The notes under the pieces: generated by a model | The model's input: only the letters and a program-made list of their open reading frames with translations | Databases searched by the model: none | What the model was told of the DNA's origin: nothing | Position numbers and translations under genes: made by a program | In this document: positions 44,648 through 52,919 of the stretch, one piece after another | Layout of the letters: the number at the start of each line of letters is the position of its first letter | How positions within the stretch are numbered: position 1 is the first letter of the stretch | NCBI RefSeq assembly: GCF_011045115.1 | Contig: NZ_JAAKZG010000002.1 | Location: 310,001 to 374,000, forward strand | Length of the DNA stretch: 64,000 nt | Direction: 5' to 3' | From: Mesorhizobium zhangyense | GTDB taxonomy: Bacteria; Pseudomonadota; Alphaproteobacteria; Rhizobiales; Rhizobiaceae

Positions 44648-45397
44648 GTGACCGAGCATATTCTCATCGAACGGCGGGGCGCCGTGCAGATCATCCGGAT
44701 GAACCGCCCGGACAAGAAGAACGCGCTGACCCGCGCCATGTATGCGGCCTTCTCCGCGGCACTCAGGGCGGCCGATGCCGATCCTGAAATCCGGGTGAAT
44801 GTGGTGTTCGGAGTTCCCGGTGCGTTTTCGGCCGGCAACGACCTCGCCGATTTCATGGCGGTCGCCATGGGCGGCGACGGTGGTGGGGAAGTCTGGGATT
44901 TCCTGCTGGCGCTGGCTGAGTCGGAAAAGCCGCTTGTTTCGGGCGTCGATGGCATCGCGGTCGGCATCGGCACGACGCTCAATCTGCATTGCGACCTGAC
45001 CTTCGCCACGCCGCGCACGGTGTTCAAGACCCCGTTCGTCGATCTCGGCCTCGTGCCGGAAGCCGGCTCCAGCCTGCTTGCGCCGGCCGTTCTTGGCCGT
45101 CAGCAGGCGTTCGCGCTGCTGGGGCTGGGCGAGGGCTTTTCCGCCGAACGGGCGCGCGATGCCGGGATGATCTATGCGGTGGTCGAGGAAGACCGGCTGG
45201 AGGCCGAGACATTGACCGCCGCCGAGGCGATCGCGGCAAAGCCGCCGCAGGCGCTGAAAATCTCACGCGACCTGATGCGGGCACCACGTGACGAACTGAT
45301 CGCCCGGATCAAGCAGGAAGGCGAGCACTTCCGCGAGCGGCTGAAATCCGACGAGGCCAAGGCAGCGTTCGTCGCCTTCATGAGCCGGAAGAAGTAA
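44648..45397 (+). CDS. enoyl-CoA hydratase/isomerase
   Basis: A 249-residue crotonase-fold protein. AFSAGNDLADFMAVA (about residues 57-71) and GVDGIAVGIGTTLNLHCDL (about 96-114) supply the oxyanion-hole loops. The canonical hydratase glutamates are replaced or shifted, so isomerase or other crotonase chemistry is possible. GTG 44648 has AAGGA seven bases upstream and is preferred to the TTG at 44642. It shares an operon with the acyl-CoA dehydrogenase and is probably under the palindrome at 42755. Confidence 0.87.
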   Translation: MTEHILIERRGAVQIIRMNRPDKKNALTRAMYAAFSAALRAADADPEIRVNVVFGVPGAFSAGNDLADFMAVAMGGDGGGEVWDFLLALAESEKPLVSGVDGIAVGIGTTLNLHCDLTFATPRTVFKTPFVDLGLVPEAGSSLLAPAVLGRQQAFALLGLGEGFSAERARDAGMIYAVVEEDRLEAETLTAAEAIAAKPPQALKISRDLMRAPRDELIARIKQEGEHFRERLKSDEAKAAFVAFMSRKK

Positions 45398-45413
45398 CCA
45401 GCCGAAACAAACA

Positions 45414-45431
45414 GCCCCGCCGAAGCGGGGC
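45414..45431 (-). terminator. terminator between converging genes
   Basis: GCCCCGC (45414-45420) and GCGGGGC (45425-45431) pair with a CGAA loop. On the minus strand the stem is followed by TGTTTGTTT, so it best serves the BA14K gene. Confidence 0.6.
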
Positions 45432-45451
45432 CATTTCTGCAACTGCCGCGC

Positions 45452-45904
45452 TTATCGCATGTAGGGCGATGCGCACTGCTGGCGCGGGCCGTAGTTCGGC
45501 TGGAAGGTGTTGTCCGCCGCGCGGTAGGAGCGATAGCGGTTATAGCACCAGCGCACATGGGCATTGCTTGCCGGCCGGTAGGCGGGTGCGGGGCGATAGG
45601 TCGGTTGGTTGGCAATCGCGCCGCCGATGATGGCGCCGGCGATGAAGGCTGCCGGCGGGAACCAGTAGCCATTGTGCTGACGCCAGCCGGCCCGATGGTT
45701 CCGGTAGCCGCGATGGCCGTTGTAGTAAGTGTTGCCTCTCTGGCGATAGAATCCGCGGCGTCCGTCGCGCACCTGCTGGACGTCGGTGCTGCCTGATTGC
45801 AGTTTCGGCAGCGGCATGGCGGCAGCGCCCGCAGGTGCCATCGTCGAGGCGATGGCTGTAAGTGCCATCGCGGCCGCGCATATTGTGGTCAGGATCTTTT
45901 TCAT
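45452..45904 (-). CDS. BA14K-family exported protein
   Basis: A 150-residue protein with a signal peptide (about 1-27) and the C-terminal BA14K repeat HVRWCYNRYRSYRAADNTFQPNYGPRQQC (about 117-146). This family was found as a lectin-like immunogen of Brucella and is widespread in Rhizobiales; its role is unclear. A short membrane-like segment (AFIAGAIIGGAIA) precedes the repeat. ATG 45904 has GAGGA upstream. The middle is rich in Arg, Gly, His and Tyr. Confidence 0.87.
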   Translation of the reverse strand: MKKILTTICAAAMALTAIASTMAPAGAAAMPLPKLQSGSTDVQQVRDGRRGFYRQRGNTYYNGHRGYRNHRAGWRQHNGYWFPPAAFIAGAIIGGAIANQPTYRPAPAYRPASNAHVRWCYNRYRSYRAADNTFQPNYGPRQQCASPYMR

Positions 45905-46112
45905 CGTTTCCTCATTCGGTTTACCCAAGCCCATGCACGGCAATCTGGCGTTCCAACGATGAACGCCAACTGAATGAAATCATTAATTATTTGTAACGTT
46001 GAGGCCTTGGCCGACGGGCATCCGCAATCCGGAAAAATCGTTTGTGCCTAGCGCCGCCGTTTTCGCTGGTCTAGAAACACGTTGACTGGAATCGACCGAC
46101 TGCAGGACGTCG

Positions 46113-47054
46113 ATGGCAACCACGCATCGCAAATTGACCACCATCTTCTCGGCGGACGTTCAGGGCTATTCGCGCCTCATGGAGGCCGACGAGGAGCGGA
46201 CGCTTGCCACGCTGAAGCAGTATCGCGACGCCATGGTTCGGCTGATCGAGGCGCATGGCGGCCGTGTCATCAACACCTGGGGTGACGGGCTGATTGCCGA
46301 GTTCCCCAGCGTGGTCGAATCGGTGCGCGCGGCCATTGACGTTCAGAATGAACTGGCCGGGCGCAATGCCAATCAGCCAAGCGAAGCCCGGATGGAATTC
46401 CGGATCGGCATCAACCTCGGCGACGTTATCGCCGATGGCGAAGACATCTATGGCGACGGCGTCAACATCGCCGCGCGCCTTCAGACTTCGGCTGCACCAG
46501 GCGGCATCGTGATCTCCAATACGGTGCACGATCAGGTCCGCAACAAGATGACTGTTGGCTTCGAGTTCCTGGGGCAGCTGTCGGTCAAGAACATCAGCGA
46601 GGCCGTGCCGAGCTATGCCGTCCAGGTCGGCGACGTGAAAAATGCGCGGGCATATGCGGCGCGTGCGGAGGAAGAGGCGAGGCCGCAGGCCGCTGCGGCC
46701 GAGTGGGGGCGGACAACCGGTTGGACGCAGGTTCCATCGAAGAAAACCGTTTCCCGCAGCTTTTCGGTCATGGGGCTGGTCGCTGCGGGCCTTGTGGCGA
46801 TCAATCTGTTCACCTGGCATGGCACGTTCTGGGCTGCCTGGCCGGTTCTCGCCTACTGCGTTCTTGCCGGGCTGTCATGGGCCGGAACCACCAACCTCGT
46901 CGACCGCAAGCTGGCGTCGCTCGGCGTAATCGGCGCGATGTTCGTCGCGATCAACCTTTTGACCTGGACCGATACCTTCTGGGCCAAATGGCCGCTGCTG
47001 GCCATAGCGATCGCCGCCGGGTTGAGCAGGACGATGCGCCGGAAACGCACCTGA
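46113..47054 (+). CDS. class III adenylate/guanylate cyclase with duplicated membrane module
   Basis: This 313-residue protein has a class III cyclase domain (residues 8-175). Metal-binding D15 and D58 (IFSADVQGYSR, NTWGDGLIAEF) and transition-state N118 and R122 (YGDGVNIAARL) are intact, so activity is likely. After a linker, two copies of a short membrane module follow: AINLFTWHGTFWAAWP and, about 47 residues later, AINLLTWTDTFWAKWP. The protein probably sits at the inner membrane by its C-terminus. ATG 46113 follows AGGACGTCG. Substrate specificity residues were not resolved. Confidence 0.87.
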   Translation: MATTHRKLTTIFSADVQGYSRLMEADEERTLATLKQYRDAMVRLIEAHGGRVINTWGDGLIAEFPSVVESVRAAIDVQNELAGRNANQPSEARMEFRIGINLGDVIADGEDIYGDGVNIAARLQTSAAPGGIVISNTVHDQVRNKMTVGFEFLGQLSVKNISEAVPSYAVQVGDVKNARAYAARAEEEARPQAAAAEWGRTTGWTQVPSKKTVSRSFSVMGLVAAGLVAINLFTWHGTFWAAWPVLAYCVLAGLSWAGTTNLVDRKLASLGVIGAMFVAINLLTWTDTFWAKWPLLAIAIAAGLSRTMRRKRT

Positions 47055-47059
47055 TCCAT

Positions 47060-47137
47060 CTAGAGCAGTTCAGTTGTTGATAGGAACGAACCGCTCTAGG
47101 TATTTGTTTTTTAGCAATTCCGGACGGAATTGCTCTA
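47060..47137. repeat. double hairpin repeat, family G copy 2, at the cyclase/pdxH junction
   Basis: CTAGAGC-a-GTTC (47060-47071) pairs with GAAC-c-GCTCTAG (47088-47099), and AGCAATTCCG (47113-47122) pairs with CGGAATTGCT (47125-47134). The T-run between them makes it a workable terminator for the cyclase gene. The last three bases are the pdxH stop codon on the other strand. Confidence 0.75.
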
Positions 47138-47752
47138 CGGATAAAGCCGCTCCTTGTCCCAGCCGCCGTCGCTCGCTCGCGTAAAAACGATCCGGTCGTG
47201 CAGCCGGAAAGGGCGATCATGCCAGAACTCGATCTGCTGCGGCACGATGCGGAAGCCGGACCAGTGTTTCGGGCGCGGAATCTCGCCGATCGCATGGCGC
47301 GCGGTGTATTCGGCCACCGCCTTTTCCAGCGCGAAGCGGCTTTCCAGCGGGCGCGATTGCTTCGAGGCCCATGCGCCGATTCGGCTGCCGCGCGGGCGGG
47401 TGGCGTAATAGGCATCGGCCTCGGCGTCGCTGACGATCTCGACAGGCCCGCGAACGCGCACCTGCCGGCGCAGCGATTTCCAGTGGAAGCACATCGCCGC
47501 TTTCATCGTCGCCAGAATCTCTCGGCCCTTGGCGCTTTCGAAATTCGTGTAGAAAACGAAACCCTGCTCGTCAAAGCCTTTCAGCAGCACCATGCGCACA
47601 TCCGGCATGCCGTCGGTATCGACCGTTGCGAGCGCAACGCCGTTCGCATCGTTGATTTCGCTCTTGGAAGCGTCGTTCAGCCATTGCGCAAAAAGCCGAA
47701 ACGGTTCAGGACTGTCGGTGAAGTCACCTTCTGTTAAGTCTGTCTCAGCCAT
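47135..47752 (-). CDS. pdxH: pyridoxamine 5'-phosphate oxidase
   Basis: A 205-residue FMN enzyme that makes pyridoxal phosphate, the last step of vitamin B6 synthesis and salvage. The [18 protein letters not shown] (about 55-72) and [17 protein letters not shown] (about 90-106) segments bind FMN, and the ending [11 protein letters not shown] is diagnostic. The stop codon lies inside the G-type repeat. The divergent lipoprotein gene starts 44 bp upstream. Confidence 0.95.
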   Translation of the reverse strand: MAETDLTEGDFTDSPEPFRLFAQWLNDASKSEINDANGVALATVDTDGMPDVRMVLLKGFDEQGFVFYTNFESAKGREILATMKAAMCFHWKSLRRQVRVRGPVEIVSDAEADAYYATRPRGSRIGAWASKQSRPLESRFALEKAVAEYTARHAIGEIPRPKHWSGFRIVPQQIEFWHDRPFRLHDRIVFTRASDGGWDKERLYP

Positions 47753-47795
47753 AGTTTCCGCTCAATGTGATGTTGCTGGCCCGGGAGATTGCCGA

Positions 47796-48266
47796 TTGTC
47801 GCGCCTTGCGCAAGCGTGGAGAGATGGTTTGTCGTGCCTTTTCCGGTCGAACTGCCTGAAACTGGCGGCCGTGATGGCCGCTGGCCTATCACTTTCTGCC
47901 TGTGCGGCCGGTGGTTTCAGCCTCGAAAAAGCTGAGGTCGACCGTTCGCTGCTGACGGGAACGGTGGCCTCCAATCCGCAGGCGCCTGTCGATGCCGACC
48001 GGCTCTCCGACGAATCGACCATCCGCAATGCCGTTTCGGCAGCCGACATCAATGGCCTCGGCACCAGTCCGCTAGCCTGGGCCAACGCCAACACCGGCTC
48101 GCGCGGCGCCATCAGCAACATGATCGAGCACAAGGAAAACGGCGCGCTCTGCCGCAAGTTCACCGCCTCGCGCGAAAGCTTCGACGGGGTCAGCCTCTAT
48201 CAGGGCGAAGCCTGCCTGGCCGATGCCGGGGCGTGGCGCATGCTGGCCTTCCAGCCGGTGTCTTAG
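47796..48266 (+). CDS. probable surface-antigen lipoprotein (RT0821/Lpp0805 type)
   Basis: This 156-residue protein has a lipobox (LSLSAC) with the lipidated cysteine about residue 36, then SLEKAEVDRSLLTG and a C-terminal domain with CRKFTASRESFDGVSLYQGEACLADAGAW, which resembles the RT0821/Lpp0805 surface antigen domain found with rickettsial and other alphaproteobacterial outer membrane proteins. TTG 47796 is chosen because GGGAGA lies seven bases upstream; the frame runs further back but overlaps pdxH. Divergent from pdxH. Confidence 0.75.
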   Translation: MSRLAQAWRDGLSCLFRSNCLKLAAVMAAGLSLSACAAGGFSLEKAEVDRSLLTGTVASNPQAPVDADRLSDESTIRNAVSAADINGLGTSPLAWANANTGSRGAISNMIEHKENGALCRKFTASRESFDGVSLYQGEACLADAGAWRMLAFQPVS

Positions 48267-48354
48267 GGGCGGCGGTCGAGCCCTAACTGCCTGCCTGAAT
48301 CTCGAAGCATCCTAGCACTCCAGCCTGAACTTGCGCTCGGCTTACGTTCTGTCG

Positions 48355-48510
48355 CGCCCCCCTCTGGCCTGCCGGCCATCTCCCCCACAGGTGGAGAGAT
48401 TAGCTGTCATCACGACTTTCGCTAACCTTCAACGTTGCAGAATGGGCGGTGTGAACGAAACTGCTGATCTCCCCACCTGTGGGGGAGATGGCCGGCAGGC
48501 CAGAGGGGGC
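48355..48510. repeat. palindromic repeat, family E copy 2
   Basis: The same element as 41299-41453: GCCCCCCTCTGGCCTGCCGG... at the left and its inverse at the right, with the same centre (CGACTTTCGCTAA, TTGCAGAATGGGCGG). It occupies most of the 376-bp gap before the DnaJ-like gene. Confidence 0.88.
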
Positions 48511-48642
48511 AACGTAGGGCGCCAAACCCGATCATGGTTTTAAGCGCAGTCTCTGCCCCAAAGGCTGGAATTTCTTCCTACGCAGGCGCATATAGGGGGC
48601 GAGCAAGAATTCCAGAAGATTCCGGCAGGCAGTTACACAAGC

Positions 48643-49572
48643 ATGCGCGATCCCTATGAAGTGCTGGGCGTTGCCAAGAACGCATCGGCCAAAGAGATAA
48701 AATCGGCTTACCGCAAGCTCGCCAAGAAGCACCATCCGGACCAGAACCCGGACGATCCCAAGGCGAAGGACCGGTTTTCGGCTGCGAACCAGGCCTATGA
48801 GATCCTCGGCGACGAGAAGAGCCGGGGCGCTTTCGATCGCGGTGAGATCGACGCCGAGGGCAAGCCGAAGTTCCAGGGTTTTGAGGGTCATCCCGGTGGC
48901 GGCGACCCGTTCGCCGGCTTCCGGCGCCAGCAGGGCCAGGGTCCGGGCGGTTCACGCTTCGAGTTCCGTACCGATGGCACGGGTCCCGATCCGTTCGGCT
49001 CCAACAGCGATATCTTCAGCGAACTCTTCGGTCACGCCTTCAACCAGCGTCCTGGCGGCGCGGGCGGGCAGCGTGCGCCAGCGGGCGCCGATCTCAACGC
49101 GACACTCGATGTCAGCATCGAGGACGCCGCCACGGCCGCCAAGGTCATGGCGATGTTTCCCGGTGGCCGCAAGATTGCGGTGAAGCTGCCGGCTTATGTT
49201 GAGGACGGCCAGACGATTCGGCTGAAGGGGCAGGGCGAGGCGGGGCCTGGTGGCCCGGGCGATGCGCTGGTGAAAATCCGTTTCAGGAGGCATCCGCGTT
49301 ACCGCGTCGAGGGCCGCGATCTGCATGCCGATCTTCCGGTGCCGCTGAGCGATGCCGTGCTCGGGGCCAAGGTGGCCGTGGAAACGCCCACCGGGCGGCT
49401 CGCGGTCAACGTGCCGGCCTGGTCGAGTTCCGACAAGGTCTTGCGGCTCAAGGGCCGGGGCCTGCCGGAAAAGGCCGGCGGGCACGGCGATCTCTACGCC
49501 CATGTCCGCGTCATGCTGCCGGAACACGGCGACCCGGAACTCGAAATGCTGATGAAGAAGTCGGTCAAGTAA
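48643..49572 (+). CDS. DnaJ/CbpA-type co-chaperone without zinc finger
   Basis: This 309-residue protein has a J domain (residues 3-70, HPD motif in KKHHPDQNP), a Gly/Phe-rich linker with FDRGEID (about 62-130) and a C-terminal substrate-binding domain. There is no CxxCxGxG zinc domain, so it is a CbpA/DjlA-like J protein that stimulates DnaK and is not DnaJ itself. It precedes fabI in the same direction, as in other Rhizobiales. Confidence 0.92.
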   Translation: MRDPYEVLGVAKNASAKEIKSAYRKLAKKHHPDQNPDDPKAKDRFSAANQAYEILGDEKSRGAFDRGEIDAEGKPKFQGFEGHPGGGDPFAGFRRQQGQGPGGSRFEFRTDGTGPDPFGSNSDIFSELFGHAFNQRPGGAGGQRAPAGADLNATLDVSIEDAATAAKVMAMFPGGRKIAVKLPAYVEDGQTIRLKGQGEAGPGGPGDALVKIRFRRHPRYRVEGRDLHADLPVPLSDAVLGAKVAVETPTGRLAVNVPAWSSSDKVLRLKGRGLPEKAGGHGDLYAHVRVMLPEHGDPELEMLMKKSVK

Positions 49573-49681
49573 CCACTTCGCGGGTCGCTCGGGTGTCTCA
49601 TCCGCTTTTTTGAAAGCTTGAAGGTGCCCGGTGGCTATGCGATAGGGGCATTCTTGATTTCAGAACGCGGAGAATGATCAC

Positions 49682-50500
49682 ATGGCGGTTGGACAGGGCC
49701 TGATGGCCGGCAAGCGCGGTCTTGTTCTTGGCGTGGCCAATAACCGGTCGATCGCCTGGGGTATCGCCAAGGCCTGTGCCGACCAGGGCGCCGAGCTTGC
49801 TTTCACCTATCAGGGCGAGGCGCTGAAGAAGCGTGTCGAGCCGCTTGCGGCCGAAATCGGCGCGCTGGTCTGCGGCCATTGCGATGTCACCGACATGGCC
49901 ACGATCGATGCCTGCTTCGCCAAGATCGAGAAAGAATGGGGCAAGCTGGATTTCGTCGTCCACGCCATCGGCTTTTCCGACAAGGATGAGCTGACCGGCC
50001 GTTACGTCGATACCACGCACGGCAATTTCCTGCGCACCATGGATATCTCGGTCTATTCCTTCACGGCGATCGCCCAGCGCGCCGAAAAGCTGATGACCGA
50101 TGGCGGCTCGCTTCTGACCATGACCTATTACGGCGCCGAAAAGGTGATGCCGAACTACAATGTCATGGGCATCGCCAAGGCAGCACTCGAAGCCAGCGTC
50201 AAATATCTTGCCGTCGATCTCGGCCCGAAGAACATTCGCGTCAACGCGATCTCGGCCGGTCCGATCAAGACGCTGGCCGCGTCGGGCATCGGCGACTTCC
50301 GCTACATCCTGAAATGGAACGAATACAATGCGCCGCTGCGCCGTACCGTTTCGATCGAGGAAGTCGGCGATTCGGGTCTCTATTTCCTCTCGGACATGTC
50401 GCGCGGTGTGACCGGCGAAGTGCATCACGTCGATTCGGGTTATCACGTCGTCGGCATGAAGGCCGTCGACGCGCCGGACATCTCGACCGTCAAGGATTGA
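49682..50500 (+). CDS. fabI: enoyl-[acyl-carrier-protein] reductase (NADH)
   Basis: This 272-residue short-chain dehydrogenase carries out the last reduction in fatty-acid elongation and is the target of triclosan. FabI features are visible: GLVLGVANNRSIAWGIAKAC, VVHAIGFSDKDELTGRY, and the catalytic pair in YNVMGIAK (Y-x6-K). It lies upstream of the phosphatase gene in the same direction, only 32 bp away. FabI2-type paralogues exist in rhizobia. Confidence 0.94.
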   Translation: MAVGQGLMAGKRGLVLGVANNRSIAWGIAKACADQGAELAFTYQGEALKKRVEPLAAEIGALVCGHCDVTDMATIDACFAKIEKEWGKLDFVVHAIGFSDKDELTGRYVDTTHGNFLRTMDISVYSFTAIAQRAEKLMTDGGSLLTMTYYGAEKVMPNYNVMGIAKAALEASVKYLAVDLGPKNIRVNAISAGPIKTLAASGIGDFRYILKWNEYNAPLRRTVSIEEVGDSGLYFLSDMSRGVTGEVHHVDSGYHVVGMKAVDAPDISTVKD

Positions 50501-50532
50501 TAGTCGGGCCATCCCGCATTTTTGGAATTGCT

Positions 50533-51120
50533 ATGCCCCCGCTCGTGTATTTCGTGCGCCACGGCCTGACCGAATGGAACGCCGAAGGCCGCCTGCAAGG
50601 ACAGGCCGACACCGACATCACCGATGTCGGTCGCGCCCAGGCCGACCGCAATGGCGCTCGGCTGGCGGAGCTGATCGAAAACCCGCTACGCTTCGACTTC
50701 GTCGCCAGCCCGATGCGGCGCACCCGCGAGACCATGGAGCGCGTGCGCACCGTCATGGGGCTCGACCCGACCGGCTACAGCACCGACGTGCGTCTCATGG
50801 AGGTGCATTTCGGCGACTGGCAGGGGTCCACCTTTGCCGAGCTGGAAGCGCGCGAGCCAGGCTGCACGCGCCCTCGCAAGACCAACAAATGGGAATTCGT
50901 GCCGCCGGGCGATGCCGGCGAAAGCTACCAGATGCTGCTCGAGCGCGTGCAGCCATGGTTCGAGGCGCTGAGAAGGCCGACGGTCTGCGTGACCCACGGC
51001 GGCGTCATCCGCACGATCTTCCGGCTGGTCGAAAACATGCCGGGGCGGCAGGCCGCAGCCCTTGAAGTGCCGCAGGACATGGTGCTGCGGCTGCAGGATG
51101 ATTATCTGGAGTGGCAGTAA
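50533..51120 (+). CDS. histidine phosphatase superfamily protein
   Basis: A 195-residue phosphoglycerate-mutase-like phosphatase. The catalytic RHG motif is near the start (YFVRHGLTEWN, H10), with the second histidine in VTHGGVIRTIF near residue 157 and ASPMRRTRET. The substrate is not identifiable; these enzymes often act on small sugar phosphates. ATG 50533 begins directly before the first strand. Its stop codon is followed at once by repeat A copy 2. Confidence 0.88.
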   Translation: MPPLVYFVRHGLTEWNAEGRLQGQADTDITDVGRAQADRNGARLAELIENPLRFDFVASPMRRTRETMERVRTVMGLDPTGYSTDVRLMEVHFGDWQGSTFAELEAREPGCTRPRKTNKWEFVPPGDAGESYQMLLERVQPWFEALRRPTVCVTHGGVIRTIFRLVENMPGRQAAALEVPQDMVLRLQDDYLEWQ

Positions 51121-51260
51121 GAGACCGTTGCTAACTCTACCCTGCCGGCCATCTGACGCAGTTTTCTGCGCTTCCGGTGCTCACGTACCTTAATGTACGC
51201 TCCGCTCCGGTTCTCGAAAACCACGCCATATGACTCGGCAGGGCGAGTTATCAAACAGTC
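51121..51260. repeat. palindrome-ended repeat, family A copy 2 (inverted)
   Basis: Reverse-complement copy of 10169-10310. GAGACCGTTG begins at the base after the TAA of the phosphatase gene and ATCAAACAGTC closes it. Identity to the other copy is high throughout, including the core around GTACGTGAGCACCGGAAGCG on the opposite strand. Confidence 0.85.
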
Positions 51261-51280
51261 TTTGGGAGCCGAGCGAACGC

Positions 51281-51529
51281 TTATTCGGGCAACTGCATGT
51301 CGGTGATCTGGTTGACGCCGCCGACCTCGTCATAGGCGAGCACGATGTCCATGCCCTCCTTGAGCGCAGCCACGTCGAACTCGTCCGGCAGCTTGTAGGA
51401 TTTGCCGTCTTCGAGGGTGATGGTCAAAGCATCGCGATTGATTTTCTTGATGTGGCCTTCCGCCTCGGCAGCGTAGGCGGCGCTTGAAATCATCAATGCA
51501 GTGGCAATAGCGCCGATCAGGGTGCGCAT
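51281..51529 (-). CDS. DUF1344 exported protein
   Basis: An 82-residue protein with a signal peptide (about residues 1-20) and the DUF1344 domain (EGHIKKINRDALTITLEDGKSYKLPDEFDVAALKEGM), a small Rhizobiales-type periplasmic beta protein of unknown role. GGGAGGACACCC precedes the ATG. It is divergent from aroC, with 185 bp between starts. Confidence 0.87.
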   Translation of the reverse strand: MRTLIGAIATALMISSAAYAAEAEGHIKKINRDALTITLEDGKSYKLPDEFDVAALKEGMDIVLAYDEVGGVNQITDMQLPE

Positions 51530-51714
51530 GGGTGTCCTCCCAAATTCCTCGCGCGCCGGCAGGCGGCAGCGAACAGCGGATGATAGAGCGAGACGCTCAT
51601 TAACATCCTGAATGTGTCAAAACTTAATCCTTTCGGATGACGGTTTGACCACCGCCGAAAACGCCAATAGAACGCAGCACGAAACCGGCTAACGGCCGGG
51701 CAGGGCTGTTTCTC

Positions 51715-52815
51715 ATGTCGCACAACACTTTCGGACATCTGTTCCGCGTTACCACCTGGGGCGAAAGCCACGGCACCGCCCTGGGCTGCGTCGTCGATGG
51801 CTGTCCTCCGGGCATCCGCTTCACCCAGGCCGAGATCCAGAGCGAACTCGACAAGCGCCGTCCCGGCCAGTCGCGCTTCGTGACCCAGCGCCGCGAACCC
51901 GACGAGGTGAAGATCCTGTCCGGCTTCGTCATGGACGAGGACGGCGAAACGATGATCACCACCGGCACGCCGGTGTCGATGATGATCGAGAATGTCGACC
52001 AGCGCTCCAAGGACTATGGCGAGATCGCCCGGCAGTATCGTCCCGGCCATGCCGACTATACCTATGACGTCAAATACGGCATCCGCGACCATCGCGGCGG
52101 CGGCCGGTCCTCGGCGCGCGAGACCGCGGCGCGGGTTGCCGCCGGTGCGCTCGCCCGCAAGGTCGTTCCGGGCATGGTGGTGCGCGGCGCGCTGATCTCG
52201 ATGGGCGTCAAGGAGATCGATCGCAGCCGCTGGAACTGGAATTTCATCGACGACCCGGAAAACCCGTTCTTCACGCCCGATCCCGGCTCGGTGCAGGTGT
52301 TCGCCGATTATCTCGACGGCATCCGCAAAGCCGGCTCCTCGGTCGGCGCGGTCATCGAGATCGTGGCCGATGGCGTGCCGGCGGGCCTTGGCGCGCCGAT
52401 CTATGCCAAGCTCGATCAGGATATCTGCTCGAACCTGATGTCGATCAACGCCGTGAAGGGCGTCGAGATCGGCAATGGCTTCTGGGCCGCGCGCATCACC
52501 GGCGAGGATAACGCCGACGAGATGCGCATCGGCAATGACGGCAAGCCGGTGTTCCTGTCCAACAATGCCGGCGGCATTCTGGGCGGCATCTCCACCGGGC
52601 AGGCGATCGTCGCGCGCTTCGCGGTCAAGCCGACCTCGTCGATCCTGACGCCGCGCCAGTCGATCGATGTCGACGGCAAGGATGTCGAAGTGCGCACCAA
52701 GGGTCGTCACGATCCGTGCGTCGGCATCCGCGCCGTGCCGATCGGCGAGGCCATGATTGCCTGCGCCATTGCCGATCATTATCTGCGCCATCGCGGGCAA
52801 ACGGGAAGAGTTTAG
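51715..52815 (+). CDS. aroC: chorismate synthase
   Basis: A 366-residue FMN-dependent enzyme that makes chorismate, the branch point to aromatic amino acids and quinones. [35 protein letters not shown] and [14 protein letters not shown] are all intact. ATG 51715 is at the family start. The stop codon TAG (52813-52815) is the first three bases of the GGGCAGTA repeat that follows. Confidence 0.97.
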   Translation: MSHNTFGHLFRVTTWGESHGTALGCVVDGCPPGIRFTQAEIQSELDKRRPGQSRFVTQRREPDEVKILSGFVMDEDGETMITTGTPVSMMIENVDQRSKDYGEIARQYRPGHADYTYDVKYGIRDHRGGGRSSARETAARVAAGALARKVVPGMVVRGALISMGVKEIDRSRWNWNFIDDPENPFFTPDPGSVQVFADYLDGIRKAGSSVGAVIEIVADGVPAGLGAPIYAKLDQDICSNLMSINAVKGVEIGNGFWAARITGEDNADEMRIGNDGKPVFLSNNAGGILGGISTGQAIVARFAVKPTSSILTPRQSIDVDGKDVEVRTKGRHDPCVGIRAVPIGEAMIACAIADHYLRHRGQTGRV

Positions 52816-52898
52816 GGCAGTAGGGGAGTAGGGCAGTATGTTTTACCCGTCGAATTCCCTATTGCCCTACTGCCTTATTCCCCTACTGCCATACTCCC
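52813..52898. repeat. palindromic GGCAGTAGGG repeat, family H
   Basis: Left arm TAGGGCAGTAGGGGAGTAGG and right arm (52860-52898, ATTGCCCTACTGCCTTATTC and onward) are inverted and internally tandem. The element contains the aroC stop codon and ends 22 bp before the ribBX ATG, so it lies in the leader of that gene. Confidence 0.75.
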
Positions 52899-52919
52899 TT
52901 GCGAACGAAAGTGAGCCCC

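Noticed and set aside
41299-48510. Palindromic repeats as a CRISPR array
   Set aside because: The copies are kilobases apart, 150 bp long and self-complementary, with no regular spacers and no cas genes.
52813-52919. FMN (RFN) riboswitch upstream of ribBX
   Set aside because: The leader is the GGCAGTAGGG palindromic repeat; none of the RFN conserved blocks are present.
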